From: Flavonifractor sp. An112
GTDB taxonomy: Bacteria > Bacillota > Clostridia > Oscillospirales > Oscillospiraceae
Direction of reading: 5' to 3'
Assembly: GCF_002161085.1 (NCBI RefSeq)
Contig: NZ_NFLU01000014.1
Location: forward strand, 1-52,858
Length of the DNA stretch: 52,858 nucleotides
Shown here: positions 7,833 through 16,453 of the stretch, piece by piece
Position numbering within the stretch: position 1 is the stretch's first letter
How the letters are laid out: every line of letters begins with the position of its first letter
Translations under genes and position numbers: made by a program
The notes under the pieces: generated by a model
Seen by the model: the letters and a program-made list of their open reading frames with translations, nothing else
Told to the model about the DNA's origin: nothing
Databases searched by the model: none

Positions 7833-8633
7833 TCAGCCTTTGGCGCCGTCGCCCATATAGGAGCTGTACAGCGGAGTGGGCAGGCCGAAGCCGCCGGCCA
7901 CGGGCAAAATCTCGCCGGTGATGAAGGCGGCCCGGTCGCTGGCCAGGAAGGCCACGGCGTCGGCAATGTCCTCGGGACGGCCGGGACGGTTCAGGGGGAC
8001 GTTTTTCAGGAACAGGTCCAGGAAGGCCTGGGACATATTGTTCAGGGCCGCGTCGGTGGCGGTGAAGCCGGGAAGTACCGCGTTGCACCGCACCCCCTGC
8101 CGGGCGTACTGCACGGCGATGTCCTTGGTGAGGAAGTGGATGGCGGCCTTGCTGACGCCGTAGGCGGTGCGGCTCAGGTCGGGATAGAGGCCGCCCACCG
8201 AGCCGATGTTGATGATGGAGCCGCCGCCGTTCTTGGCCATGACGGGCACCGCTGCCTTGCTGGGCAGGTACACGCTCTTCAGGTTGGTGTTGACGATGCG
8301 GAAGAAGTCGTCGGTGTCGCCGGTCACCACGTCCAGGTCGGTCTTGACGTCGGTGGCGCCGAAGTTGTTGACCAGAATGTCCAGCCGGCCCTCCTTCTTG
8401 GCCACCTCTTCCACCATACCGGAGTAACTCTCCTCGTTGGCGGCGTCAAAGTAGACCACCCCGGCCCGCCCGCCGGCGGCGATGATCTCGTCGGCGATCT
8501 GCTGACCGGCGTCCATACGGCGCACGCCCAGATAGACAGCAGCGCCCTGGGCGGCCAGAGCCTTGGCGCAGGCCAGGCCGATGCCCCGGGTGGAGGACGA
8601 GACCAGCGCGACCTTTTGTTCCAGTTCTTTCAT
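7833..8633 (-). CDS. SDR oxidoreductase, probable 7-alpha-hydroxysteroid dehydrogenase type
   Basis: The 266-residue product is a classical short-chain dehydrogenase: SSTRGIG cofactor loop (12-18), NN at 89-90, and the catalytic S145, Y158 and K162 in SRTAYGVSK. R38-R39 after the second strand suggests NADP(H). From memory, several stretches closely follow clostridial 7-alpha-HSDH: VVYFDA, GDTDDFFRI, the SVYLPSKAA block, QYARQGVRCNAVLPG, NVPLNRPGRPEDIA and the VAGGFGLPTPLYS tail. That enzyme oxidises the 7-alpha hydroxyl of bile acids. The start has AAAGGAG about 8 nt upstream. The gene is single, with its own terminator. A generic FabG-like reductase is the alternative; substrate cannot be proven from sequence. 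Confidence 0.7.
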   Translation of the reverse strand: MKELEQKVALVSSSTRGIGLACAKALAAQGAAVYLGVRRMDAGQQIADEIIAAGGRAGVVYFDAANEESYSGMVEEVAKKEGRLDILVNNFGATDVKTDLDVVTGDTDDFFRIVNTNLKSVYLPSKAAVPVMAKNGGGSIINIGSVGGLYPDLSRTAYGVSKAAIHFLTKDIAVQYARQGVRCNAVLPGFTATDAALNNMSQAFLDLFLKNVPLNRPGRPEDIADAVAFLASDRAAFITGEILPVAGGFGLPTPLYSSYMGDGAKG

Positions 8634-8727
8634 GATGATTCTCCTTTTTAAACCATATGGTATGATTAAGATACTATGATAATAGCACCATCCGCCGTTG
8701 GGCGCAAGCATTATTTTTTGGAGCGGA

Positions 8728-8756
8728 TGCAACAAAAGTGCCCCCTCAGGGATGTT
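8728..8756 (+). promoter_or_regulatory. Possible ECF-type promoter before the sigma factor gene
   Basis: TGCAAC (8728-8733) resembles -35 elements of extracytoplasmic-function sigma promoters. It is followed by a 17-nt spacer and GATGTT (8751-8756). The -10 match is weak. It would fit autoregulation. Confidence 0.35.
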
Positions 8757-8778
8757 AGGGGCGAAAGGGGGGAGGGCA

Positions 8779-9252
8779 ATGGCAGAGGAAACCGGCCTGC
8801 GGCAGGTGGTGGAGACCTATGGGAACATGGTGTACCGCCTGGCCCTGGCCCAGACCCACAGCGGCCACGACGCCGACGACGTATTTCAGGAGGTCTTTCT
8901 CCGCTATCTCCGCGCCGCCCCGGACTTTCGGGAGGAGGAGCACCGGAAGGCCTGGCTGCTGCGGGTGACGGTAAACTGCTGCAAAAAATTCCACACCTCC
9001 TTCTGGCGGCGGCATACCACGGCCCTGTCCGAGGCCATCCCCGCCCGGACGGAGGAGGAGGGGGAGCTGCTCCAGCTGATAGAGGGCCTGCCGGAGAAGT
9101 ACCGGGCGGTGCTCCACCTCTACTACTACGAGGGCTACGCCACCGGGGAGATTGCGGCCATCCTGGGCCGCAGTCCCAACACCGTCCGCAGTCAGCTGGC
9201 CCGAGGCAGGGCCTTGCTGCACGACGCATGGAAAGGAGCGGAAGAGCTATGA
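8779..9252 (+). CDS. ECF-type RNA polymerase sigma factor
   Basis: The 157-residue product is a compact two-domain sigma-70 protein. Region 2 reads NMVYRLALAQTHSGHDADDVFQEVFLR and region 4 carries the helix-turn-helix near YEGYATGEIAAILGRSPNTVRSQLARGR. Both the size and the lack of regions 1 and 3 fit group 4 sigma factors. The ATG at 8779 follows GGGGGGAGGG. Its stop overlaps the next start (ATGA at 9249-9252), so it is translationally coupled to a membrane protein that is most likely its anti-sigma factor. Confidence 0.9.
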   Translation: MAEETGLRQVVETYGNMVYRLALAQTHSGHDADDVFQEVFLRYLRAAPDFREEEHRKAWLLRVTVNCCKKFHTSFWRRHTTALSEAIPARTEEEGELLQLIEGLPEKYRAVLHLYYYEGYATGEIAAILGRSPNTVRSQLARGRALLHDAWKGAEEL

Positions 9253-10325
9253 CGGAAGAGAACTATCGGGCGCTGTTTGACCGGGCGTCCCCCAGCCGGG
9301 ATCTGGTGGAGGATACCCTGGCGGCGGCGGAGCGGCCCCGGCGGAGGGGCATCCCCGCCAAGCGGCTGGCGGCCGCCCTGGTGTGTCTGGCCCTGGTGCT
9401 GGGGGTGGGCAACTATCAGGCCCTGGCGGCGGGGGTCCAAAAGATCATCCGGTTCTTTGCCGGTACCGGGGCGTCGGAGACCCCCGTCATGGTGGTGGAG
9501 GAGGCCGACCAGTGGACTGAGGGGGATTGGCTGTGCCAGCTGGACGGGGTGAGCCAGGGGGAGTGGCTGCTGCTGGAACTCTACCTGGTGAGCCCGGAGT
9601 TGGAAGAGCATCAGCTGGCCACCCGGAAGCTCCAGGTCTACGCCGGGGACACCCCCCTGGAACAGGGGTGTCTGGTCTACTCGGAGTGGCTGCCCTACAA
9701 CGGCTTTGCTCCCCAGGGCCAGGCGTGGGTGTCCCTCTCTGGCCTGGACTGTGGGCCGGAGGTGGCCTGGCGGGAGGATGGTTACCAGTCCCGGGTCCAC
9801 ATGGCCTTCCTCTATCGGCTGCCGGAGGAAACGCCCCGGGAGGTGACCTATGAGCTGCTGGATCTGGAGGCGGGCGGGTCCCGCACCGGATTGCTGGAAC
9901 TCACCTCGGCGGAGACCCTGGCTGCCCACACGGACAGCCGGACCTTTGAGGAGGGCACGGTTACTGCCCTGGTCAGCCAGGATGGACGGCAGCTGTCGGT
10001 ATACGCCCACCAGGAGGAGAACGACGACGGCCTGCTGCTGACGGGGGCTGCTCTCTTCCACCATCAGGTCACCTTTATCGGGGCCTCCGGGGAGCGTTAC
10101 CCCGACGCGGGAGAGGGCTTCCGCAGTTTCACTTCCGGCCATGTGAACGTCCAGCTGGCCTCTGCCCCCGACTGGGTGGAGGAACCCATTGTGGCGGTGG
10201 AGATCGGGGCGATCAGGCTGGTCTATGAGCATGATACCTGGTGGGACGGTCCAGGAGGAGGCATCGTCCGAACCCAGGATGACGTGGTCTATGGGGACCT
10301 GAACTGGGTCATTGATCTAATATAA
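9249..10325 (+). CDS. Membrane-anchored anti-sigma-like protein (DUF4179-like)
   Basis: The product has 358 residues. A short cytoplasmic N-terminus (1 to about 36) ends in basic residues (RPRRRGIPAKR), then one transmembrane helix spans about 38-60. The roughly 300-residue extracellular part contains predicted beta-rich segments. The coupled ECF sigma gene and the single-pass topology fit the clostridial sigma/DUF4179 anti-sigma arrangement. I see no zinc anti-sigma motif (HxxxCxxC) in the short cytoplasmic part, so sigma binding would have to use a different short helix. The signal it senses is unknown. Confidence 0.7.
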   Translation: MTEENYRALFDRASPSRDLVEDTLAAAERPRRRGIPAKRLAAALVCLALVLGVGNYQALAAGVQKIIRFFAGTGASETPVMVVEEADQWTEGDWLCQLDGVSQGEWLLLELYLVSPELEEHQLATRKLQVYAGDTPLEQGCLVYSEWLPYNGFAPQGQAWVSLSGLDCGPEVAWREDGYQSRVHMAFLYRLPEETPREVTYELLDLEAGGSRTGLLELTSAETLAAHTDSRTFEEGTVTALVSQDGRQLSVYAHQEENDDGLLLTGAALFHHQVTFIGASGERYPDAGEGFRSFTSGHVNVQLASAPDWVEEPIVAVEIGAIRLVYEHDTWWDGPGGGIVRTQDDVVYGDLNWVIDLI

Positions 10326-10328
10326 ACC

Positions 10329-10362
10329 AAACGGGCCTGCTGCAGTTGCAGCAGGCCCGTTT
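10329..10362. terminator. Bidirectional terminator
   Basis: A nearly loop-less 16-bp palindromic stem (10329-10344 with 10347-10362), flanked by A/T. It serves the anti-sigma gene and the convergent GH13 gene and shares its GGGCCTGCTGCA core with the hairpin at 3237-3270. Confidence 0.85.
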
Positions 10363-10368
10363 CAGATT

Positions 10369-12216
10369 TTATCGGGTCCCCGGCCGGTAGGGGGTGAGCA
10401 GCCAGCCGGTCATGGGAGGCAGAGCCACCTGCCCGGCGGGCAGCTCCATGCCGGTCATCCAGTCTTTGGCGGCCCAGGGCAGAGTGATGAGCTCAGGAGC
10501 TTTGCCGATGTTGACGGCGGTGAGCACCGGCTGACCCTCCCCCTCCCGCAGGAAGGAGAGCAGCTTGCCCTCCGCCTTCCACCAGCGGATGCTCCCCCGG
10601 CGCAGGGCAGGCAGCTCCCTCCGGGCCTTGCCCAGGCTGGCGTACCAGCGGCGGAGCACGTCGTCCGCCATCTCCCAGCGGTAGGTCCGGCGGTTGAAGG
10701 GGTCCTCAAAGCCCTCGATGCCCGCCTCGTCCCCGTAATAGATCATGGGGGAGCCGGGGAAGGCGAAAAGCACCAGAGCCCCCAGCATCAGCTTGGACCG
10801 GCCCAGCAGATATTGCTCCGGGGTAAGGAAGTAGGAGGAACGCCAGTCCTTGTCGTGGTCCTGGCCGTCCCCGCCGTAACCCAGCAGGGTGAGGATGCGG
10901 GGGGTGTCATGGGTGCCCAGAAAGTTCATGGCGGAGTGGAAGGCAAAGGGGGGATAGTTCTCCCGGATGGCCTCCATGGTGTTCTTGAAGTGGACGGCGT
11001 CGCCCCCCATCAGATAGCCCAGCAGGCTGTTGCGGAAGGGGTAGTTCATCAGGCCGTCGCAGTGGCCCCCCAGGATGTGCTTGCGGCGGACGCCGTAGGC
11101 AATCTTGGTGGAGCCGTCCTCCCACACCTCGCCGATGACCACCGCCTCAGGGTTGGTTTCCCGGACGGCCTGGTGGATGCCGTGGACAAAGTCGTCGGGC
11201 AGCTCGTCAGCCACATCCAGACGCCATGCGTCCGCCCCCGCCCGCAGCCAGCGGCGGACGATGCTGTTTTCATCCCCGAAGATATAGTCCCGGTAGGAGG
11301 GCTCCCCCTCGTTGACGGCGGGCAGGGAGTAGATTCCCCACCAGGAGTCATATTTATCCGGCCAATGGGAGAAATGGTACCACTTGTAGTAGGGACTGTC
11401 CTGGGACTGGCAGGCTCCGTTTTCCGGATAGGAGCCGTCCCCGTTAAAATAGCGGCTCACATAGCCCTGGTGGTTGAACACACCGTCCAGCATGATCTTC
11501 ATGCCCAGCTTGTGGGCGGCGCCGCACAGGGCCTTGAAGTCCTCCTCGGTGCCCAGCATGGGGTCGATTTTCTCATAGTCGCCGGTGCCGTAGCGGTGGT
11601 TTTCCGGCGCTTCAAAGATGGGGCAGAAGTAGATGGTCTCCACCCCCAGGTCGTGGAGGTAGGGGAGCTTTTCCATAACGCCCTTCAGGTCGCCTCCGAA
11701 GAAGTCCCGGTTGCGGACCTCGCCGTTCTGGTCGGGCCGGTACTCCGGCTCTTCCCGCCAGCTGGTGTGGACGGTGCGGCCCCCGGGCATCCCGGTGGGA
11801 TCGGGCACTCTGGTGCGGCGGAACCGGTCGGGGAAGATCTGATAGGTGACCCCCTCCCCGAACCAGCCGGGCACCTGGTCGGTGCCGTCGTACACTGTCA
11901 GCTGATAGGGGCCCAGCTCCTCCTGGCGGCCGTCCAGCCCTTCCAGACGGAAGGAGTACCAGATCAGCCCCACATGGTCCCCGGTGTCCAGGATGACCTT
12001 GAGCACGTCCCGGTCCCCATCAATGCCGTCCCAGGCCATGGGCAGCTCCAGCCGTCGCTCCTGAGAGGACTCAAAGTAGGCGATGAGCACCGCCTGGGAG
12101 AAGCCCTCCGTCCGGAGTGGGCGCAGGGTGAGGGATACCTGAGTGCCCGAGGGCACCGCGCCATAGGGCTGTTTATACCGGCTGTCCCGGCTGTCAAAGG
12201 TCATTGCATCCAGCAA
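10369..12216 (-). CDS. GH13 alpha-glycosidase (neopullulanase / cyclomaltodextrinase type)
   Basis: The 615-residue product has all four GH13 regions: DGVFNH (244-249), WRLDVADE (nucleophile D334), IGEVWED (acid/base E363) and NFLGTHDTPR (D437). An N-terminal beta-domain of about 120 residues precedes the barrel, as in CDase/neopullulanase enzymes. There is no signal peptide, so it should act on imported maltodextrins or cyclodextrins in the cytoplasm. The TTG at 12216 is chosen because AGGGAG (12225-12230) lies 8 nt upstream; the internal ATG at 12204 would be 20 nt away. It is the last gene of the zapA-pbp2 run, 14 nt after the pbp2 stop, an unusual partner for cell-wall genes. Confidence 0.88.
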   Translation of the reverse strand: MLDAMTFDSRDSRYKQPYGAVPSGTQVSLTLRPLRTEGFSQAVLIAYFESSQERRLELPMAWDGIDGDRDVLKVILDTGDHVGLIWYSFRLEGLDGRQEELGPYQLTVYDGTDQVPGWFGEGVTYQIFPDRFRRTRVPDPTGMPGGRTVHTSWREEPEYRPDQNGEVRNRDFFGGDLKGVMEKLPYLHDLGVETIYFCPIFEAPENHRYGTGDYEKIDPMLGTEEDFKALCGAAHKLGMKIMLDGVFNHQGYVSRYFNGDGSYPENGACQSQDSPYYKWYHFSHWPDKYDSWWGIYSLPAVNEGEPSYRDYIFGDENSIVRRWLRAGADAWRLDVADELPDDFVHGIHQAVRETNPEAVVIGEVWEDGSTKIAYGVRRKHILGGHCDGLMNYPFRNSLLGYLMGGDAVHFKNTMEAIRENYPPFAFHSAMNFLGTHDTPRILTLLGYGGDGQDHDKDWRSSYFLTPEQYLLGRSKLMLGALVLFAFPGSPMIYYGDEAGIEGFEDPFNRRTYRWEMADDVLRRWYASLGKARRELPALRRGSIRWWKAEGKLLSFLREGEGQPVLTAVNIGKAPELITLPWAAKDWMTGMELPAGQVALPPMTGWLLTPYRPGTR

Positions 12217-12230
12217 AGAAAAGACTCCCT

Positions 12231-14408
12231 TCAGCGGATCAAGGTATTTTCTGTCCCAATGGATTCCATGGTATGCTCGCTGCCGAAGTAATAGTTCACG
12301 ATCTCACCGGCGGCGCTGGCCAGGTTGGCACCGGAGGCGCCGCCCTCCACCACCATGGAGATGACGATCTCCGGATCGTCATAGGGGGCGAAGAGGACGA
12401 ACACGGCGTTGGCGTTTTCATCGGCGGACACCTGGGCGGAACCGGTCTTGGCGCCCACTTCCACCGCCAGATTGCTCAGGTACTGGTCCACGGTGCTCTC
12501 CTCGTCGTTGGCCACCTCCCACATACCCTTCTTCACCGCCTCCACATAGGCGGGGTCCAGGTCCAGGGTTTCCACAGGCTGAGCCTCATACTCATACACC
12601 GTCTCGGAGAAGTCGCTGGATTTCACCGTCTTGAGCAGGTGGGTCTGGTAGCGGTTGCCGCCGTTGACCAGGGTGGCAATGTAGTTGGACAGCTGAAGCA
12701 TGGTGATCTTGGTGTTGTCCTGACCGATGGCGGCGGACAGCAGGTTGCCGCCGTACCACTCCTGGCCCAGCATGGCGCTGGTTTCCGGGCCGGCTACATA
12801 GCCTTCCGCCTCGCTCAGTTCCAGGCCGGTTTTCTGGCCCAGGCCGAACATGGCGGCGTACTCGTCGATCTTATCAATGCCAAGCCGGTGGCCCAGGGTG
12901 TAGAAATAGATGTTGCAGGAGTCCCGCAGGGCGTCGGCCATGTTCTCCCAGCCGTGGGTGCCCCGGTATTGACGGTAGATCCAGCACTGGGGATGGTAGT
13001 CGCCGTAGGGATAGTGCTCCTCCTCGGGCAGCTGGAGCGCACCGGTATCCTGGATTTCCTCGGTGGGGGTCACCAGCCCCTCCTCCAGGGCGGCAATGGC
13101 CACCAGAGGTTTGAAGGTGGAACCGGGGTAATAGATCTCGCTGGTGGCCCGGTTGACAAAGGGGTTGCGGGGATCGTCGGACACCGCTTTATAGGCCTCG
13201 GTGCTGCTGTATACGGTGGACAGGTCGTAGGTGGGGTAGGAGGCCATGGCCAGAATGCCGCCGTCGTTGACGCTCTGCACGATGATGGCGCCCTTCTCCT
13301 TGGTGTCGGCCAGACTCTCGATGGTGTTGGCCAGCACCTCCTCCACCTTCTCCTGGAGCCGCAGGTCCAGGGTGGTCATGACATGGTTGCCCGGCTCGGG
13401 TTCCATAGCCTCGCCGGTCTCATCGTCCACCATCCAGCTCTCGCTGACCACCTTGCCGCTGGTGTTCATCTCCTGGATCAGGGTGCCCGACTTGCCCCGG
13501 AGGTAGTCCTCAAAGGCGGCCTCCATGCCGTCGATACCCACTTTATCATTCATATTATAGCCCTTGGCCTTGTAGGTCTCCCAGTTTGCGCTCTGAATGG
13601 AGCCCACCCGGCCCAGAAGATGGGCGGCGCTGGTGGTGTTGTACTGCCGGACGGTGGTGGCGGAGATATTCACGCCGGTGAGACTCCGCTCTTTCACGGC
13701 TGAGATCACGTCGATATCCACATCCTGGGCAAAGATATACTCGGTCTGCTTCACGTTCTGGCTGCGGAGATTGAGCTCGTACAGCACGCCGATGAGGGCA
13801 CGGGCGTCGGCGTCGGAGAGAGACTCGTCAATGAGGAAGTACTGCCGCAGGCCGTCGATGACCTCTTCCGCCGTGGGGCCCTCTCCCAGGTCAGCCACGC
13901 TGGAGGCGGCGGCCAGGTCGTCGCTGTCCCAGCGGTTGGGAAGAATATCAGTGCCCAGGGGCAGGGCGTTCAGCAGAGATCCCAGGTAGCTGAATTTGAC
14001 TTTCCCCTCGCTGTTGGTATACACCAGGGCATTTTCATCTGTATAGGTGAAGGGGGCGTCCTTGGAGATGGGCAGGGTATCGGTCCACTCCAGGCCGTTG
14101 TCCCGGCAGATGGTGATCAGCTCCATCAAATTGGCGTTGCGCTCCGCCTCCGCCCCCATGAGGGAGGAGTTGAGGGTGATCTCATAGGTGGCACGGTTGC
14201 CCACCAGAGAGCGGCCGTACCGATCCAGGATCTCTCCCCGGGCGGCCTCCACTGTCACCGTGTTGGCGATCTTTACCGTGGAAGCGGCCCGGTATTCATC
14301 GCCCTTAACGATTTGCAGATTGTAAAGGACCATGACAAAGCCAATCAACAGCAATGCCAGAAGGATGGAAATAATCAGGGTACGGATGTTGAATTGCTTG
14401 CCTTCCAC
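12231..14408 (-). CDS. mrdA: Penicillin-binding protein 2 (class B, elongation transpeptidase)
   Basis: The 725-residue product has one N-terminal transmembrane helix (about 10-30), a dimerisation domain, and a transpeptidase domain with S430-T-F-K433, S497-C-N499 and K654-T-G656. It cross-links peptidoglycan outside the membrane as part of the elongasome with MreC/MreD, whose genes lie just upstream in the same operon. The start is GTG at 14408 with AAGGAGA upstream. The region between about residues 130 and 260 is long and acidic, as in other clostridial PBP2 proteins. Confidence 0.92.
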   Translation of the reverse strand: MEGKQFNIRTLIISILLALLLIGFVMVLYNLQIVKGDEYRAASTVKIANTVTVEAARGEILDRYGRSLVGNRATYEITLNSSLMGAEAERNANLMELITICRDNGLEWTDTLPISKDAPFTYTDENALVYTNSEGKVKFSYLGSLLNALPLGTDILPNRWDSDDLAAASSVADLGEGPTAEEVIDGLRQYFLIDESLSDADARALIGVLYELNLRSQNVKQTEYIFAQDVDIDVISAVKERSLTGVNISATTVRQYNTTSAAHLLGRVGSIQSANWETYKAKGYNMNDKVGIDGMEAAFEDYLRGKSGTLIQEMNTSGKVVSESWMVDDETGEAMEPEPGNHVMTTLDLRLQEKVEEVLANTIESLADTKEKGAIIVQSVNDGGILAMASYPTYDLSTVYSSTEAYKAVSDDPRNPFVNRATSEIYYPGSTFKPLVAIAALEEGLVTPTEEIQDTGALQLPEEEHYPYGDYHPQCWIYRQYRGTHGWENMADALRDSCNIYFYTLGHRLGIDKIDEYAAMFGLGQKTGLELSEAEGYVAGPETSAMLGQEWYGGNLLSAAIGQDNTKITMLQLSNYIATLVNGGNRYQTHLLKTVKSSDFSETVYEYEAQPVETLDLDPAYVEAVKKGMWEVANDEESTVDQYLSNLAVEVGAKTGSAQVSADENANAVFVLFAPYDDPEIVISMVVEGGASGANLASAAGEIVNYYFGSEHTMESIGTENTLIR

Positions 14409-14430
14409 GAGTTCAGGTCTCCTTCCGGGG

Positions 14431-15900
14431 TCAGGGGCGAATGCAAACGGTCGTTTTGTGGTAGAAGTTGGCTGCCGCCCGGTTGACCCAGATGGCGGGG
14501 TCTTCCTTCAGGTCGCCGTTGAAGAGCAGATCATTCAGGTTAGCCGGCACGTCCAACGGCTTCAGTACCACATCGGTAACGGTGGGGTCCTCCAGCAGAG
14601 GCAGGCGGTCCACCTGCTGCTGCCAGTAGTATTCTGCCGAGCCGTCGGCCAGGGCGGCGGCGGTCCGGCCGGCGGTGCTCATGTCGTAGTAGTGGTAGTA
14701 AACAGTGGTGAAAGCCAGCAGGGCCAGCAGCACCGGCACGGCCACCCAGGCCCGGCGCAGCACCTTCTCCCCACCGGCCAGCCGGGGCAGCACTGCCCGG
14801 CGAATCCAGCCCAGCCAGTACCACAGGTTGGAGGTCACCAGCCAGAAGAAGAAATAAAACACGATGCTCCGCAGCCGCTCCGGTCCTGCCTCCCCCAGGG
14901 CATAGAAGTGGGGGGCGTTCTGGGCGGCGAAGAGGAGAAAGGTAAAGACCGAAAAGACCACAGGCAGGGGGAAGGTGAACTTCACCTTGCCGGTGAGGGC
15001 CCACAGCAGGGGGATCATCAGCAGGAATACCATCAGAATGGGCCAGCTGAACCACTCCAGCACATCGGCCCATGCCTGTTCAATGGAGCGGCACACCGCG
15101 TCCACCACCCCGATGGGGGGCGCCACGGTGGCCTGCCGGACCTGGTTGCCGGGGGCGACCACGCTGATCAGGAAGCCAGCCACCAGCACCGCCGTGGGAA
15201 TCAGGGCGGGAAGGAACTTTTTCCGATCCTTCCACAGAAACCACAGCAGGAACAGTCCGCACAGCAGGGTGCCCAGCAGCGCGGAGACATAGTTGCTTCC
15301 GCCCACCATCAGGGCGGCCAGTACGCCGGGAATCACCGCCCACAGGGTCTGCCGCCGGGTGGAGGCCAGCTTGAGGGCCACCAGCCGCTCAATCAGCAGC
15401 AAAAAGATGCCGTAGGTAAAGGTGTAATATACCGCGCCGTTCCACCAGTAGAAGGTGTCCTTGGGGGACTCTACAAACTGGATGGACAGCAGCAGAATGG
15501 GAACGGCCAGGAAAATGACCTGCCGCCAGGTCCCCCCCAGAGCCCGGCACACCAGGGTATGGGCCAGCTTAAAGGTGCCGATGCACAGGGAGGCCAGCAT
15601 AACCACCGGGGTGAGCCAGTAGAGAAAGGGGGAGAAGGTGAGGGGGGTGAGGGTCATCATGCCAATGGCGGAGAAGGTGCCCTGCCACCCCTTGTAGCAG
15701 TTTAAAATATACTTCCAGCTGCCCACCAGAGGAAATTCTCCCTTGAGCAAAGACTCATGAGACAAAAGGGCGTAGCTGTAGTCGTCGGCAGAGGGCCAGT
15801 CGTACCGGCCCAGCAGCAGGATGGGGATCAGGCTGATCGCCAGCAGAGCCAGCAGCAGCCAGGGCCCGTATTTTTTCCAGGCCGAATGGATACCTTGCAT
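14431..15900 (-). CDS. DUF6056-like polytopic membrane protein
   Basis: The 489-residue product has about ten hydrophobic segments. Early features (RYDWPSADDYSYALLS near residue 31, and FYWWNGAVYYTFTYG) match what I recall of the DUF6056 family, thought to be GT-C-like membrane glycosyltransferases. The DD pair after the first helix would be the candidate metal or lipid-phosphate binding site. The start ATG at 15900 has only a weak GAAAGAGAG site. It sits between mreD and pbp2, where no such gene is usual, so it may modify envelope glycans. That role is inferred from location only. Confidence 0.65.
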   Translation of the reverse strand: MQGIHSAWKKYGPWLLLALLAISLIPILLLGRYDWPSADDYSYALLSHESLLKGEFPLVGSWKYILNCYKGWQGTFSAIGMMTLTPLTFSPFLYWLTPVVMLASLCIGTFKLAHTLVCRALGGTWRQVIFLAVPILLLSIQFVESPKDTFYWWNGAVYYTFTYGIFLLLIERLVALKLASTRRQTLWAVIPGVLAALMVGGSNYVSALLGTLLCGLFLLWFLWKDRKKFLPALIPTAVLVAGFLISVVAPGNQVRQATVAPPIGVVDAVCRSIEQAWADVLEWFSWPILMVFLLMIPLLWALTGKVKFTFPLPVVFSVFTFLLFAAQNAPHFYALGEAGPERLRSIVFYFFFWLVTSNLWYWLGWIRRAVLPRLAGGEKVLRRAWVAVPVLLALLAFTTVYYHYYDMSTAGRTAAALADGSAEYYWQQQVDRLPLLEDPTVTDVVLKPLDVPANLNDLLFNGDLKEDPAIWVNRAAANFYHKTTVCIRP

Positions 15901-15917
15901 CGTTATTCTCTCTTTCC

Positions 15918-16430
15918 CTATAGAACGGTTTTCTTGGGGACCCGGTGAAACACCCACAGGAAGAGAGCGTATACCGGAAATACAAATACCATGGACCAGG
16001 CGATCTCCCGCCCGGCCAGGGACAGCATGGCGGGCAGCGTGGCTGTGCCCGCCAGCAGCCGGGAGAGGATGCGCACAGCGTCGATACACACCAGGGCCAG
16101 CAGGGAGCACAGCAGACAGCCCAGCAGGTTCTGCCGCAGCACATACTGGGCCAGCGCCCCGGCGCCGAAGCCCAGCAGACACAGGCCCAGAGTCATGGCG
16201 CCGTCGGGGTTGAAATAGACCGCGTCGCACAGAATGCCCACGCCCAGGCCAAACCCGGCACCGGCCACGGTACCCTCCAGCACCGCCACTGCGATGGCGG
16301 CCAGAGGCAGCAGCATGGGGGCCACCCCAAACAGGGGAAAGCGGTTGAGGATATAGACCTCACAAAACCACACCGGCAGCAGGGCAAGGGCATATACGCC
16401 CCACTTGATGAAAAAATCCTGTCTGGTCAC
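15918..16430 (-). CDS. mreD: Rod shape-determining protein MreD
   Basis: This 170-residue, very hydrophobic protein has about five transmembrane helices and lies directly downstream of mreC. It carries the typical FNPDGAMTLGLCLLGFGAGAL stretch (split across helices 3 and 4). MreD is the membrane partner of MreC and PBP2 in side-wall synthesis. The GTG start at 16430 has AAGGAGG 10 nt upstream (16441-16447). The assignment depends partly on synteny because MreD sequence is poorly conserved. Confidence 0.85.
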   Translation of the reverse strand: MTRQDFFIKWGVYALALLPVWFCEVYILNRFPLFGVAPMLLPLAAIAVAVLEGTVAGAGFGLGVGILCDAVYFNPDGAMTLGLCLLGFGAGALAQYVLRQNLLGCLLCSLLALVCIDAVRILSRLLAGTATLPAMLSLAGREIAWSMVFVFPVYALFLWVFHRVPKKTVL

Positions 16431-16453
16431 AGGGTACGTTCCTCCTTCAGGGT

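Noticed and set aside
7736-7966. N-terminal extension of the GTPase-NYN gene
   Set aside because: It would run through the promoter and the SDR terminator and into the SDR gene. The ATG at 7735 starts the conserved MEKLVVGILAHVDAGKTT block.
10813-13703. Long plus-strand open frames opposite the GH13 and pbp2 genes
   Set aside because: They are antisense shadows of genes with complete catalytic motifs. Their translations are Gly/Val/His/Gln-rich without any family signature or ribosome site. Similar shadows opposite 17.9-20.5, 29.5-31.2, 35.4-36.5 and 50.8-52.5 kb were rejected for the same reason.
15901-16230. Extension of the DUF6056-like gene to an upstream start
   Set aside because: The added 110 residues are an out-of-frame reading of mreD, with no hydrophobic or family pattern.
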